Source of the DNA: Tistrella bauzanensis
Lineage (GTDB): Bacteria; Pseudomonadota; Alphaproteobacteria; Tistrellales; Tistrellaceae
NCBI RefSeq assembly: GCF_014636235.1
Contig: NZ_BMDZ01000015.1
Location: forward strand, 1 to 64,000
Direction: 5' to 3'
Length of the DNA: 64,000 nucleotides
The translations under genes and the position numbers were made by a program. The notes under the pieces are model-generated. The model was not told the DNA's origin and did not search any database. It worked only from the letters and a program-made list of their open reading frames with translations. This document shows, piece after piece, positions 44,057-52,363 of the stretch (positions are counted from its first letter, which is position 1; each line of letters begins with the position of its first letter).

Positions 44057-44559
44057 CCGACATGGACATGGTGACTGACATGGACACAGTGACCGGCGCG
44101 GACACGGCCGCACCGCCCCGCTTGCCGGAGGATGACGGCGCTGTCATCGTCGACCCCATGATGCCCGCGATCAATGGGACCACTGCCATGCCGCGCCAGA
44201 CCAGCCGCACCAGCCGCCAGCCGCCGGCACCCGCCATGCCCGCCGGCCCCGACGACGCGCCGCCGGTCATCGCTCTGCTTGACATGCTGGGCCGGCGGTG
44301 GATGCTGCGGGTGCTGTGGGCCCTGCGCGCCGGGGCACTCACCTTCCGCGATCTTCAAGAGACCTGCGATGGCATGTCGCCCAGCGTGCTGTCCCGACGG
44401 CTGGCCGAGCTGCGCGAGATGGGGCTGATCGAGCCGCCGGGCAGCGGGGACGGCTATCGGTTGACCTCACCCGGCCAGGAACTGGTGGCGGTTCTGACGC
44501 CGGTCTCGTTCTGGGCAGAGCGCTGGCGGCGCGAGATCAAGGGCAGGGATGTGTCATAA
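44053..44559 (+). CDS. HxlR-family winged-helix transcriptional regulator
   Basis: A GTG at 44,053 overlaps the preceding TGA, with GGAG about 9 bases upstream, giving 168 residues; ATG at 44,062 is possible. The C-terminal ~90 residues are an HxlR domain (LLDMLGRRWMLRVLWALRAGALTFRDLQ, MSPSVLSRRLAELREMGLIEPP). The N-terminal ~75 residues are low-complexity and rich in Met, Asp, Thr and Pro. HxlR proteins often sense redox or aldehyde stress, but the cysteine usual in redox-sensing members is absent from the N-terminus of the domain. The coupling to an rRNA-modifying enzyme looks incidental. The target is unknown. Confidence 0.8.
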   Translation: MTDMDMVTDMDTVTGADTAAPPRLPEDDGAVIVDPMMPAINGTTAMPRQTSRTSRQPPAPAMPAGPDDAPPVIALLDMLGRRWMLRVLWALRAGALTFRDLQETCDGMSPSVLSRRLAELREMGLIEPPGSGDGYRLTSPGQELVAVLTPVSFWAERWRREIKGRDVS

Positions 44560-44578
44560 CCGCTTATTTTTACATAAA

Positions 44579-44616
44579 CTTCTAAATTGGTAGCGCATTT
44601 GCTACCATTTTAGAAG
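44579..44616. terminator. Hairpin between convergent genes, probable bidirectional terminator
   Basis: Two 16-base arms (CTTCTAAATTGGTAGC and GCTACCATTTTAGAAG) separated by GCATTT pair with a single mismatch. The hairpin lies in an AT-rich 71-base gap between the stops of the HxlR gene and the enoyl-CoA hydratase gene. There is no long T run, but the position fits a terminator serving both genes. Confidence 0.6.
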
Positions 44617-44630
44617 TGATTATACGGCGG

Positions 44631-45428
44631 TCAGCGACCCTTGAAGTCGGGCTTGCGCCGATCGATGAAGGCGTTCACGGCCTCCATCTGATCATCGGTG
44701 CTCTGGACCAGAGCCTGCATGCAGCTTGCCATCTCCAGCGCGGTCGGCAGCGGCACGCCCTGGCTGTCGCGCAACAGGCGCTTATTCAACCGCAGGCTGT
44801 GGGGCGGATTGGCGGCGATGCGCGTGGCCAGCTTGCGGGCCTCGTCCATCAACTGATCATCGGGCACGACGCGCGAGATCAGGCCGATCCGGGCCGCCTC
44901 CTCGGCATCGACGAAATCGCCGGTGAAGGTCATCTCGGCGGCGCGCGAATAGCCCACCACCCGGGGCAGGAACCAGGCACCGCCATCGCCCGACACCAGC
45001 CCGACGCGCATGAAACTCTCGGCGAACACCGCCTTGGTGTTGGCCAGGCGGATATCGCACATCATCGACAGGTCGCAGCCGGCGCCCACCGCCGCCCCGT
45101 TGACCGCCGCGATCGCCGGCACCTCCAGCGAATACATCGCCATCGGAATCCGCTGAATGCCGTACCAATAGCCCCGGCGGATATCGACCGGCTTGTTGCC
45201 GAACATGCCCTCGCGGTCGCGCATCTGCTTCACATTGCCGCCCGACGAGAAGCCGGCGCCGGCGCCGGTCACGATCACGCAGCGCACTTGCATATCGCGG
45301 TTGATCCGCTCGACATGGCCGACCAGCGCCTCGATGATCGCCTCGGAAATTGCGTTGCGGGTTTCGGGCTCGTTCAGCGTCAGGGTGACGACGCCATCCG
45401 CCTCGTCATAGAGCACGGCTTCCGACAT
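44631..45428 (-). CDS. Enoyl-CoA hydratase/isomerase (crotonase family)
   Basis: A 265-residue crotonase-fold protein. The oxyanion-hole segments are GFSSGGNVKQM (residues 60-70) and VNGAAVGAGCDLSMMCDIR (residues 108-126). The region of the two catalytic acids is FAESFMRVGLVSGDGGAWFLPR (residues 134-155): the first Glu is present and the second position is Gly-Asp-Gly-Gly, as in several acyl-CoA hydratase subfamilies. It should add water to, or isomerise, a 2-enoyl-CoA. It lies 57 bases downstream of the IclR gene on the same strand and opposite the acyl-CoA dehydrogenases, so it fits the hydration step of the same pathway. Confidence 0.88.
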   Translation of the reverse strand: MSEAVLYDEADGVVTLTLNEPETRNAISEAIIEALVGHVERINRDMQVRCVIVTGAGAGFSSGGNVKQMRDREGMFGNKPVDIRRGYWYGIQRIPMAMYSLEVPAIAAVNGAAVGAGCDLSMMCDIRLANTKAVFAESFMRVGLVSGDGGAWFLPRVVGYSRAAEMTFTGDFVDAEEAARIGLISRVVPDDQLMDEARKLATRIAANPPHSLRLNKRLLRDSQGVPLPTALEMASCMQALVQSTDDQMEAVNAFIDRRKPDFKGR

Positions 45429-45485
45429 GGGGGATATCCTCCGGTTTGGTATGGGTCTCTGTTGGGTCCGGCCGGGGCGACGGGA

Positions 45486-46244
45486 TCAACCGATATGGCG
45501 CGCGATCCCGTCCCGCATCACCGCGACATAGCGGTCCAGATTGGCTTCCAGAACAGTGGTCAAGCCCGCCAGCCCGATCACCAGCGGCTTGTCGCCGGGG
45601 GCGGTTGGCAGCAGCATGGCGATCAGGCCGCCATTGGCCGTGACCTGATTGGCCGAAAAGGCATAGCCTCTGGCTCTGACATCGGCAATCACCTCGATCA
45701 GCCGCGGAATGTCGATCCGCCGGCCCGGAATGGCGGAATTGCCCGGGGCGACATCGGCATTGTGGCGCTGGGCCAGTTTCCGGACGGTGTCGTCATCCAT
45801 GGTCGACAGCAGCATCCAGCCCGATCCCGACCAGCACAGCGGCCGGACCGTGCCAAGCCGCACCACCATCCGCATCGGGTTGGTCGCCTGAAGCACCTGG
45901 ATGTACTGGGCGCCGAGGCCATTGCGCGCCGCCACCACCACGGTTTCGCCGGTCTGCTCGCTCACCCATTCCATCAGGTGCATCAACTGGCCGTCCTTGA
46001 ACAGGTTGGCCTGGATCCAGTTGCCCAGCAGCGCCACCCGCGTCGTCGGCATGTAGGTGCGGGTCGCCGGCTCATAATCCAGATAGCCCAGCGTCACCAG
46101 GCTACGCATCAGCACCGATGTGCTCGACAGCGGCCAGTCGTGATGCTCGGCAATCTCCGACACCGTCGCCGCGCGCCGGACATCGTCGAAATATTCCAGC
46201 ACGTGAATGACCCGCGCCGCTGATTTGACCACGTCCCGGCTCAT
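45486..46244 (-). CDS. IclR-family transcriptional regulator
   Basis: The start at 46,244 (252 residues) has an AAGGAA-type ribosome site about 10 bases upstream; the open frame beyond is not conserved. The N-terminal winged helix is seen in VKSAARVIHVLEYFDDVRRAATVSEIAEHHDWPLSSTSVLMRSLVTLGYL (residues 5-54). The C-terminal ligand-binding domain includes LCWSGSGWMLLSTM and GYAFSANQVTANGGLIAMLLP. IclR proteins usually control the adjacent catabolic operon in response to a metabolite. Here the gene is divergent from acyl-CoA dehydrogenase and TRAP genes, with a 322-base shared promoter region, so it is the likely local regulator. Confidence 0.88.
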   Translation of the reverse strand: MSRDVVKSAARVIHVLEYFDDVRRAATVSEIAEHHDWPLSSTSVLMRSLVTLGYLDYEPATRTYMPTTRVALLGNWIQANLFKDGQLMHLMEWVSEQTGETVVVAARNGLGAQYIQVLQATNPMRMVVRLGTVRPLCWSGSGWMLLSTMDDDTVRKLAQRHNADVAPGNSAIPGRRIDIPRLIEVIADVRARGYAFSANQVTANGGLIAMLLPTAPGDKPLVIGLAGLTTVLEANLDRYVAVMRDGIARHIG

Positions 46245-46566
46245 GCATGGCGTTCCTTTCGTTCGTGGCGCGCGGCGGCTGTGACCCACCATTCGTTGCT
46301 CAGACCCTATAGGCCGCCACATCTTCTGTCAAAGTACATATGTGAAATCGCACCGCACAAATGAATTTTAGCCTACACAGACGGGACGGTTTCAGGCTGT
46401 CATGAGCTGACAGATCAAGCACGAGAGCATCCGGTTCATGCCATTGATGTCGCACGCCTTAACGCTTGCGGCATGAGGGTGGACGCATGCCTGCCGCCCG
46501 GCGGGCCGCGTATCCATGCCCATCCGGCGCCGGCTGCTCGTGCGCATCCCCCGGAGACCTCCCGAG
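46245..46566. promoter_or_regulatory. Divergent promoter region between iclR-like and acyl-CoA dehydrogenase genes
   Basis: This stretch is locally AT-rich around 46,320-46,380, unlike the surrounding coding DNA, and holds no gene I can support. It contains an inverted repeat, CTGTCA-N5-TGACAG, at 46,397-46,413, a plausible operator for the adjacent IclR regulator. A second, shorter symmetric element, ACATATGT, lies near 46,338. Confidence 0.5.
46397..46413. promoter_or_regulatory. Inverted repeat, candidate IclR operator
   Basis: Perfect half-sites CTGTCA and TGACAG are separated by five bases, midway between the two divergent start codons. Assignment to the IclR protein rests on position only. 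Confidence 0.4.
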
Positions 46567-47721
46567 ATGCAGGAATTCACCTTCGCGCCGGCCGTCATGC
46601 CGCCGGCCGCCGAAGCGCTCAGAACCGAGGTGCGCGACTTCCTCGCCGATGCCCGCGCCCGTGGCCTGTTCACGCCCAGGCGGCATTCGTGGTCGAGCTT
46701 CGATCCCGCGTTCAGCGCCGAATGCGGCCAGCGCGGCTTCATCGGCATGACCTGGCCCAAAGAGTTCGGCGGTGGCGGCCGGTCGGCGCTGGAACGCTAT
46801 GTCATGACGGAGGAGATGCTGGCCGGCGGCGCGCCGGTCGGCGCCCACTGGGTCGCCGACCGCCAGAGCGGGCACCAGATCCTTCACCATGGCAGCGAGC
46901 GGGCGAAGGCTCTGATTCTGCCGCAGATCTGTGCCGGCACCTGCTTCTTCGGCATCGGCATGTCGGAACCCGATTCAGGGTCGGACCTTGCCGCCGCCCG
47001 CACCCGGGCGGTGCGTGTCGATGGCGGCTGGTCGATCACCGGCCGCAAGGTCTGGACCAGCAACGCCCATCGCGCCCATTACCTGATCGTGCTGGCCCGC
47101 ACCGAACAGCGCAGCGACGCCAACCGTCATGCCGGCCTCAGCCAGTTCATCGTGCCGCTTGATGCCGAGGGCATCGAGGTACGGCCGATCTACAACCTCT
47201 ATGGCGGCCATGATTTCAACGAGGTGGTGTTCGACGGCGTCTTCGCGCCCGATGATATGATGATCGGCCAGGAAGGCAGCGGCTGGACCATGGTCACGGG
47301 CGAGCTGTCATTCGAACGCTCGGGCCCCGACCGCTTCCTCAGCACGGTGCAGTTGCTGCTGGAAGTCATTGATGCATCAGGCCCCGAACCCGATCGGGCG
47401 GCCGCGATCGATATCGGCCGCAAGGTCGCCGAACTGGCCGCCCTGCGCCGGATGTCGACCTCGATTGCCGGCATGCTCGATCGCGATCTGCGGCCGATCA
47501 CCGAAGCGGCGCTGGTCAAGGATCTGGGCACCGCCTTCGAACAGTCGATCCCTGAAGTCGCCCGCCGCCTGCTGGCGATCGAGCCGCGCATCAACCGCGA
47601 GGACGGCGATCTGGCCGCCCTTCTTGGCCACACCGTGGTGGCCGCACCCGCCTTCACCATCCGCGGCGGCACCCGCGAGATCCTGAGGGGCATGATCGCA
47701 AGGGGGCTCGGCCTCAGATGA
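46567..47721 (+). CDS. Acyl-CoA dehydrogenase
   Basis: The chosen ATG at 46,567 gives 384 residues, the normal length. N-terminal helical domain: PPAAEALRTEVRDFLADARARG. Middle beta domain: FFGIGMSEPDSGSDLAAARTRAVRVDGGWSITGRKVWTSNAHRAHY. C-terminal helical domain: TGELSFERSGPDRFLSTVQLL, ending in FTIRGGTREILRGMIARGLGLR. These enzymes use FAD to introduce an alpha,beta double bond into an acyl-CoA. The next gene, a second dehydrogenase, overlaps its stop (ATGA), which suggests the two form a complex or act together, as in steroid side-chain or other branched acyl-CoA oxidation. The exact substrate and the catalytic base were not assigned. Confidence 0.9.
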   Translation: MQEFTFAPAVMPPAAEALRTEVRDFLADARARGLFTPRRHSWSSFDPAFSAECGQRGFIGMTWPKEFGGGGRSALERYVMTEEMLAGGAPVGAHWVADRQSGHQILHHGSERAKALILPQICAGTCFFGIGMSEPDSGSDLAAARTRAVRVDGGWSITGRKVWTSNAHRAHYLIVLARTEQRSDANRHAGLSQFIVPLDAEGIEVRPIYNLYGGHDFNEVVFDGVFAPDDMMIGQEGSGWTMVTGELSFERSGPDRFLSTVQLLLEVIDASGPEPDRAAAIDIGRKVAELAALRRMSTSIAGMLDRDLRPITEAALVKDLGTAFEQSIPEVARRLLAIEPRINREDGDLAALLGHTVVAAPAFTIRGGTREILRGMIARGLGLR

Positions 47722-48764
47722 GCCACGATATCCGTGACATGATGCTGCGCACCGTCGACCGGCTGGTGGCGGTGGAAGCCACCCGGCAGATGCGCAGCGA
47801 TGCCGATGGCGGCGGCTTCCCCGACCGGCTGTGGCAGGCGATGGACGCCGCCGGCCTGACCGATGCCGATACCATCGACGACGAGATGACTGATGCCGCC
47901 GACATGCAGGCGCTGGTCCGCCACACCGCCCGCCATGCCCTGCCGGTGCCGCTGGCCGAGGTGATGGCCGCGCGCCGCCTGCTGAAGGCCGCCGGCATGG
48001 CTATGCCCGCCGACGGCATCACCGGCATCGGCACCACCGCCCGCGACCATGCGGACGGCCTGCCCCGGCTGGATGATGCCGGCCGGGCGACAGGCATGCT
48101 GCACCGGGTGCCGTTCGGCCGCCATCTCACCCGGGTGGTGTTTGCCGCGACCAGCGGCGACGGTACCGCGCATCTCGTGGTGGCCGAGGCGCCCGCCCCC
48201 GCGGCCACCGATATCAATCTGGCCGGCGAGGCCCGCGACGATCTGGCCTTCGATGCCGCGCCGGTTATCGAGGCCCGGCCGCTCGTGGATGCGGCCGATC
48301 AGGTGATGGCGATGGGGGCGGCGTTCCGCGCGGTCCAGATCGCCGGCGCCCTGGCGGGCGCGCTGGGCCAGGTCGTCGCCTATGCAGGCGAACGCGAACA
48401 GTTCGGCCGGCCGATCGGCAAGTTCCAGGCGGTGCAGCACATGCTGGCCGTTCTGGCGGCTGAAACCGCCGCCGCCAGTGCCGCGGCCGACCTGGGCTTC
48501 GACGATGCCGGCCGAACCGACACGTGCCGCGCGGCCCTGGCGAAATCGCGGGCAGGACAGGCCGCCACCGATGGTGCCGCCCTGGCGCATCAGATCATGG
48601 GCGCCATGGGCTTCACCCGCGAACACAGCCTTCACTACCAGACCCGCCGGCTTTGGAGCTGGCGCGACGAATTCGGCAGCGACGCGCTGTGGCAGGCCCG
48701 GCTCGGCACCCTGGTCGTCCGGGCCGGCGGCGACGCGCTGTGGCCGATGCTGTCGCGGCTCTGA
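47718..48764 (+). CDS. Acyl-CoA dehydrogenase-like protein, partner of the preceding dehydrogenase
   Basis: A 348-residue member of the acyl-CoA dehydrogenase superfamily. The C-terminal helical domain is clear (AFRAVQIAGALAGALGQVVAYAGEREQFGRPIGKFQAVQHMLA, and AAALAHQIMGAMGFTREHSLHYQTRRLWSWRDEFG). The N-terminal and middle domains are short and divergent, with no SGSD-type flavin loop. Such shortened proteins often pair with a full-length partner as alpha2beta2 dehydrogenases. The overlapping start (ATGA) with the previous gene supports pairing. Substrate unknown. Confidence 0.85.
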   Translation: MSHDIRDMMLRTVDRLVAVEATRQMRSDADGGGFPDRLWQAMDAAGLTDADTIDDEMTDAADMQALVRHTARHALPVPLAEVMAARRLLKAAGMAMPADGITGIGTTARDHADGLPRLDDAGRATGMLHRVPFGRHLTRVVFAATSGDGTAHLVVAEAPAPAATDINLAGEARDDLAFDAAPVIEARPLVDAADQVMAMGAAFRAVQIAGALAGALGQVVAYAGEREQFGRPIGKFQAVQHMLAVLAAETAAASAAADLGFDDAGRTDTCRAALAKSRAGQAATDGAALAHQIMGAMGFTREHSLHYQTRRLWSWRDEFGSDALWQARLGTLVVRAGGDALWPMLSRL

Positions 48765-48770
48765 CCGCGG

Positions 48771-51080
48771 ATGATGACCTCTCTGCCCCAAGGCGACCAG
48801 ACCCAGATGACCACCACCTCTCCTCCCCAGACCACCCCGTCTCTGCAGCCCATTCCCCCTGTCCAAGCCGCCACCACCTCCGATGCCATCCACCGCCTGC
48901 TGAACCCGCGCCGGGTGGCCGTGGTCGGCGCCTCCGACGACATCGTCCGGATCCGCGGCCGGGTGATGCATCTGCTGCTGAAACGCGGTTTCGACGGCAC
49001 CGTCTTTCCCGTCACCCCCAGCCGGACCGAGGTTCAGGGCATCAAGGCCTGGGCGCGGATCGGCGACATTCCGGGCGGCGTCGATCTGGCCCTGATCGCC
49101 GTGCCGGCATCGGCGGTGCTGGGCGTGCTGGAAGACTGCGCCGCCGCCGGGGTCGGTGCCGCCGTGGTCTATTCCTCGGGCTTCGCCGAGGAAGGCGGCG
49201 CCATGGCCGAGGTTCAGGCCCGGATCGCCGCGCTGTGCCGCGACAGCGGATTGCGGGTGATCGGCCCCAATGCGATGGGCTTCTACAACATTCTGTCGAA
49301 AACCGCCGCCACCTTCAGCCCGGCCGCCGAGATCGCGCCCGTCGACCTGCCCACCCCCAAGCGCGGCATCGCGGTGGTGGCACAGAGCGGTGGCCTTGGC
49401 TTCGCGCTCTACAACCGGGGTGTGCGCCGCAAGCTGCCCTTCACCCATGTCGTGGCCACCGGCAACGAGGTGGATCTTGAGGCGCTGGATTTCGCCGACC
49501 ATCTGCTCGACGATCCAGCGGTCTCCCAGATCATGATGTTCATTGAAGGTGTGAAGAACGGCCACAAACTCATTCCAGTGGCACAGAAAGCGGCCCGTCT
49601 TGGCAAGCCGCTGATCGTCGCCAAGGTCGGGCGGTCCGCCGCCGCGCAGCGGGCTGCCGCCTCGCACACCGCCAGCCTGACCGGCTCGGACGCCGCCTAT
49701 GACGCAATCTTCGGCCGCTATGGCGTGATCCGCGCCGACGATCAGGACGAGATGATCGACATCGCCGCCGCCTTCTCGGTCTGCCCGAACGGCCGGGCAT
49801 CGCTGCCCCGTGGCCGGCGGGTGGCGATCGTCACCTCGTCGGGCGGCTCCGGATCATGGATGGCCGATGCGATCGAACAGGCCGGGCTGGCGGTGCCGCT
49901 GCTGTCGGATGCGCTTCAGGCCCGCATCCGCCCGGTGATCCCCAGCTATGGCGCCACCCAGAACCCGGTCGACATCACCGCCCAGGGGCTGGATGCCTTC
50001 GATCAGGTGATCGAGGCGCTGGCATCATCGCCTGAGGCCGACGCGGTGGTGATCGTCGCGCCGCTGGGCAGCATCGGCGCGAAACTGCCTTTCGATGCCG
50101 AGGCCCTGAGACACGCGATCGCCCGCGCCGGCAAGCCGGTGGTGTTCTATTCCTATACGCCCCCCAGCCCCGAGATGACCGCGCTGATGGCCGAGGTCGG
50201 CACCGCGATCTTCACCACGCTGACCGGCTGTGCGGCGGCCCTGGCCCATCTGGTGCGCTATGGCGCGGCGATGGACCGTCTGGCCGGCGCAGGCTCTGTG
50301 GCCATTCCGGCCATGGACGCGATCGCCGGCCGCGCCGCGCAGGCGCTCGACACCCTGCCGCGTGACGGGCTTCTGACCGAGTTTCAGGCCAAGCGCCTGC
50401 TGGCCGCCGCCGGTATTCCGGTCACCGAGGAACGGCTTGCAGGGTCGGCTGCCGAGGCGGTCGCGGCCGCGCGCGCGCTGGGCGGGCCGATGGCGCTGAA
50501 ACTGATGTCACCGGATCTGCCACATAAGACCGATGCCGGCGCTGTTCTGCTGAATGTGCAGGGCGACCAGGCCATAACCGCTGCTTATGACAAGCTCTCC
50601 GGCCCGGTTGCAACGGCCCTGCCCGATGCCCGCATCGATGGCGTTCTTGTGCAGAAGATGGCACAGGCGGGTATCGAGATGATCGCCGGCGTCATGGTCG
50701 ATCCCGATTTCGGGCCGTTGGTGATGATCGGCAGCGGCGGCATCTTCGTCGAGATCCTGCGGGACGTCGCGGTATCCCCGGCGCCTGTCGACCACGCCGA
50801 GGCCCGGCGGATGATCGGCCGCCTGAAAGCCGCCGCCTTGCTCGCCGGCGCGCGCGGCCGCCCCGCCGCCGATGTCGAGGCCCTGGCCGATCTTCTGGTG
50901 CGGCTGTCGCATCTGGCGGTCGCCACGGCCGATCGGGTTCAGGAGATCGACATCAATCCGATCTTCGTCCACACCCACGGGCTGATCGCCGTCGATGCCC
51001 TGGCGCGGATGGAAGACACCACCGACCGAGGACGCGCCATCGGCCGCATGGCGGCCACGGCTGCCGCCGCCGGTGAATAG
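48771..51080 (+). CDS. ADP-forming acyl-CoA synthetase (fused CoA-binding and ATP-grasp)
   Basis: 769 residues, with an N-terminal CoA-binding Rossmann domain (LLNPRRVAVVGASDDIVRIRGRVMHLLLKRGFDG, from about residue 43), then succinyl-CoA-synthetase-like domains with the SHTASLTGSDAAYDAIFGRYG segment. A C-terminal ATP-grasp domain follows from about residue 530 (LTEFQAKRLLAAAGIPV, ALKLMSPDLPHKTDAGAV, DFGPLVMIGSGGIFVEIL, EIDINPIFV). It activates a carboxylate to its CoA thioester with release of ADP and phosphate. The GNAT domain found in Pat-type fusions is absent. Its place between acyl-CoA dehydrogenases and a TRAP transporter suggests it activates the imported acid. The start is uncertain: ATG at 48,807 is an alternative. 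Confidence 0.88.
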   Translation: MMTSLPQGDQTQMTTTSPPQTTPSLQPIPPVQAATTSDAIHRLLNPRRVAVVGASDDIVRIRGRVMHLLLKRGFDGTVFPVTPSRTEVQGIKAWARIGDIPGGVDLALIAVPASAVLGVLEDCAAAGVGAAVVYSSGFAEEGGAMAEVQARIAALCRDSGLRVIGPNAMGFYNILSKTAATFSPAAEIAPVDLPTPKRGIAVVAQSGGLGFALYNRGVRRKLPFTHVVATGNEVDLEALDFADHLLDDPAVSQIMMFIEGVKNGHKLIPVAQKAARLGKPLIVAKVGRSAAAQRAAASHTASLTGSDAAYDAIFGRYGVIRADDQDEMIDIAAAFSVCPNGRASLPRGRRVAIVTSSGGSGSWMADAIEQAGLAVPLLSDALQARIRPVIPSYGATQNPVDITAQGLDAFDQVIEALASSPEADAVVIVAPLGSIGAKLPFDAEALRHAIARAGKPVVFYSYTPPSPEMTALMAEVGTAIFTTLTGCAAALAHLVRYGAAMDRLAGAGSVAIPAMDAIAGRAAQALDTLPRDGLLTEFQAKRLLAAAGIPVTEERLAGSAAEAVAAARALGGPMALKLMSPDLPHKTDAGAVLLNVQGDQAITAAYDKLSGPVATALPDARIDGVLVQKMAQAGIEMIAGVMVDPDFGPLVMIGSGGIFVEILRDVAVSPAPVDHAEARRMIGRLKAAALLAGARGRPAADVEALADLLVRLSHLAVATADRVQEIDINPIFVHTHGLIAVDALARMEDTTDRGRAIGRMAATAAAAGE

Positions 51081-51094
51081 CCCCTGTGCACCGC

Positions 51095-51124
51095 ATCACG
51101 ACCGGCATGCATGCCGGTCGTGAT
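51095..51124. terminator. Perfect 30-bp palindrome upstream of dctP
   Basis: Two 15-base arms (ATCACGACCGGCATG and its exact complement) meet without a spacer in the 126-base gap between the CoA ligase stop and dctP. RNA from either strand would fold into a very stable hairpin. It could terminate or attenuate transcription, protect the dctP message, or, as DNA, bind a dimeric regulator. No T run follows, so simple termination is not assured. Confidence 0.6.
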
Positions 51125-51206
51125 CCACCGCCGAACCAGAGACAAACCGGCCGGGCAGACATCCGCCCAGAAGATGACAATCCCGGCCCAGGGAGGAAAC
51201 AAAGCA

Positions 51207-52250
51207 ATGTCGTTATGGACCCGCCGCACCGCCGGTGCCGCCGCCATTCTGACCGCTGCCGCCATGTTCCAGGCCATCATGGCCGGGCCGGCTGCCGCGG
51301 ATGACACCATCACGCTGCGCGTCGCCCATTCCTATCCGGTGCGCCATACCGGTGCCCAGGCGATGGAATATTGGGGCAAACTGGTCGACGAGCAATCGAA
51401 CGGCCGCCTGAAGTTCGAGATCTATCCGGCTGAACAGCTTGCGAAATCATCGGACCTTCTCGACGCCGCGATCAACGGCATCGCCGATATCGCCTATGCG
51501 GCGCCCTTGTATATTTCCGACCGGCTGCCGCTGTCGACCATCGCCGCCGTGCCGCTGGTCGGCAACGAAACCGATCCGCGCGCCCAGGTGAAGGCCTTCT
51601 CCACCCTGGCCCTCGGCACGCTGAACGAGGTTGAGTTTCTGCCGCAGGGCGTGCGGGTGATCGAGGCCGCCGTCACCTATCCCTATCAGTTGATGACCAC
51701 CAAGATCCGCATTGAGCGGCCGGATCAGCTTCAGGGCGTGAAGCTGCGGTCATCGGGCGGCATTCAGGAGCGGAGCGTCGAGGCCATGGGCGCCATCCCG
51801 GTCGCGATCCCGGCGCCCGACCTCTATCCGGCCCTGCAGCGCGGCACGGTCGACGGCTCGCTGTTCAACGTGCCCACCGCCGGCGGCTACAAGCTGGAGG
51901 AACAACTGCGCTATTCGACCAACAACCTCAATTTCGGCCTGTTTCCATCGATCTATGTGATCAACGAAACCGTCTGGCAGAAGCTGCCCGAGGATCTTCA
52001 GAATCTGCTGATCAAGACCGGCAAGGAGATGGATATCTTCCTCGACAAGCTCTATGGCGAGCGCGCGGTGACGTTCGCCGCCGATCTGGAGAAGCGTGGC
52101 GGCGCCGTCTATGACATCGCCGAGGCCGATCTGCCGCTGTGGGCGGAGCGCCTGAAGCCGGTGCAGGCGGACTGGGTGAAGGAATTCGACGGTCGCGGCA
52201 TGCCCGCCTCGCGCGTCTATCAGGAATGGGAAGCCCTGCTGACCCGTTGA
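51207..52250 (+). CDS. dctP: TRAP transporter solute-binding protein, DctP family
   Basis: The ATG at 51,207 has an AGGGAGG ribosome site about 10 bases upstream and gives 347 residues. A signal peptide is clear: SLWTRRTAGAAAILTAAAMF, then cleavage near GPAAADD (about residues 30-34). The mature domain shows DctP features: TLRVAHSYPVRHTGAQAMEYWGKLVDEQSNGRLKFEIYPAEQLAKSSDLLDAAINGIADIAYA, and the substrate-binding loop GVKLRSSGGIQERSVEAMGAIPVAIPAPDLYPALQRGTVDG. It captures an organic acid, probably a carboxylate, in the periplasm for the membrane genes that follow. The adjacent acyl-CoA genes imply that the ligand is the catabolic substrate. Confidence 0.92.
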   Translation: MSLWTRRTAGAAAILTAAAMFQAIMAGPAAADDTITLRVAHSYPVRHTGAQAMEYWGKLVDEQSNGRLKFEIYPAEQLAKSSDLLDAAINGIADIAYAAPLYISDRLPLSTIAAVPLVGNETDPRAQVKAFSTLALGTLNEVEFLPQGVRVIEAAVTYPYQLMTTKIRIERPDQLQGVKLRSSGGIQERSVEAMGAIPVAIPAPDLYPALQRGTVDGSLFNVPTAGGYKLEEQLRYSTNNLNFGLFPSIYVINETVWQKLPEDLQNLLIKTGKEMDIFLDKLYGERAVTFAADLEKRGGAVYDIAEADLPLWAERLKPVQADWVKEFDGRGMPASRVYQEWEALLTR

Positions 52251-52278
52251 GGGGGCCGGCCCTTCAGGGCGGTGGCGA

Positions 52279-52306
52279 CGCCGCGATGCCGCAAGGCATC
52301 GCGGCG
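52279..52306. other. Intercistronic hairpin between dctP and dctQ
   Basis: A 12-base-pair perfect stem (GCCGCGATGCC paired with GGCATCGCGGC, plus one flanking pair) closes on a GCAA tetraloop. It lies 29 bases after the dctP stop and ends 58 bases before dctQ. Such hairpins often stabilise the binding-protein message relative to the membrane genes; this role is inferred from position. Confidence 0.7.
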
Positions 52307-52363
52307 CCCCCCGTTTCACCCCCACTGTTCCGGTCATGCCGACCGACGACGAGGATGACGCCC

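Noticed and set aside
47199..49667. An 822-codon minus-strand frame opposite the acyl-CoA dehydrogenases and CoA ligase
   Set aside because: Gly/Asp/His/Gln-rich translation with no family motifs, antisense to three well-supported genes.
51081..51206. A small gene between the CoA ligase and dctP
   Set aside because: The available frames are formed by the 30-base palindrome and its flanks, and the strong ribosome site belongs to dctP.
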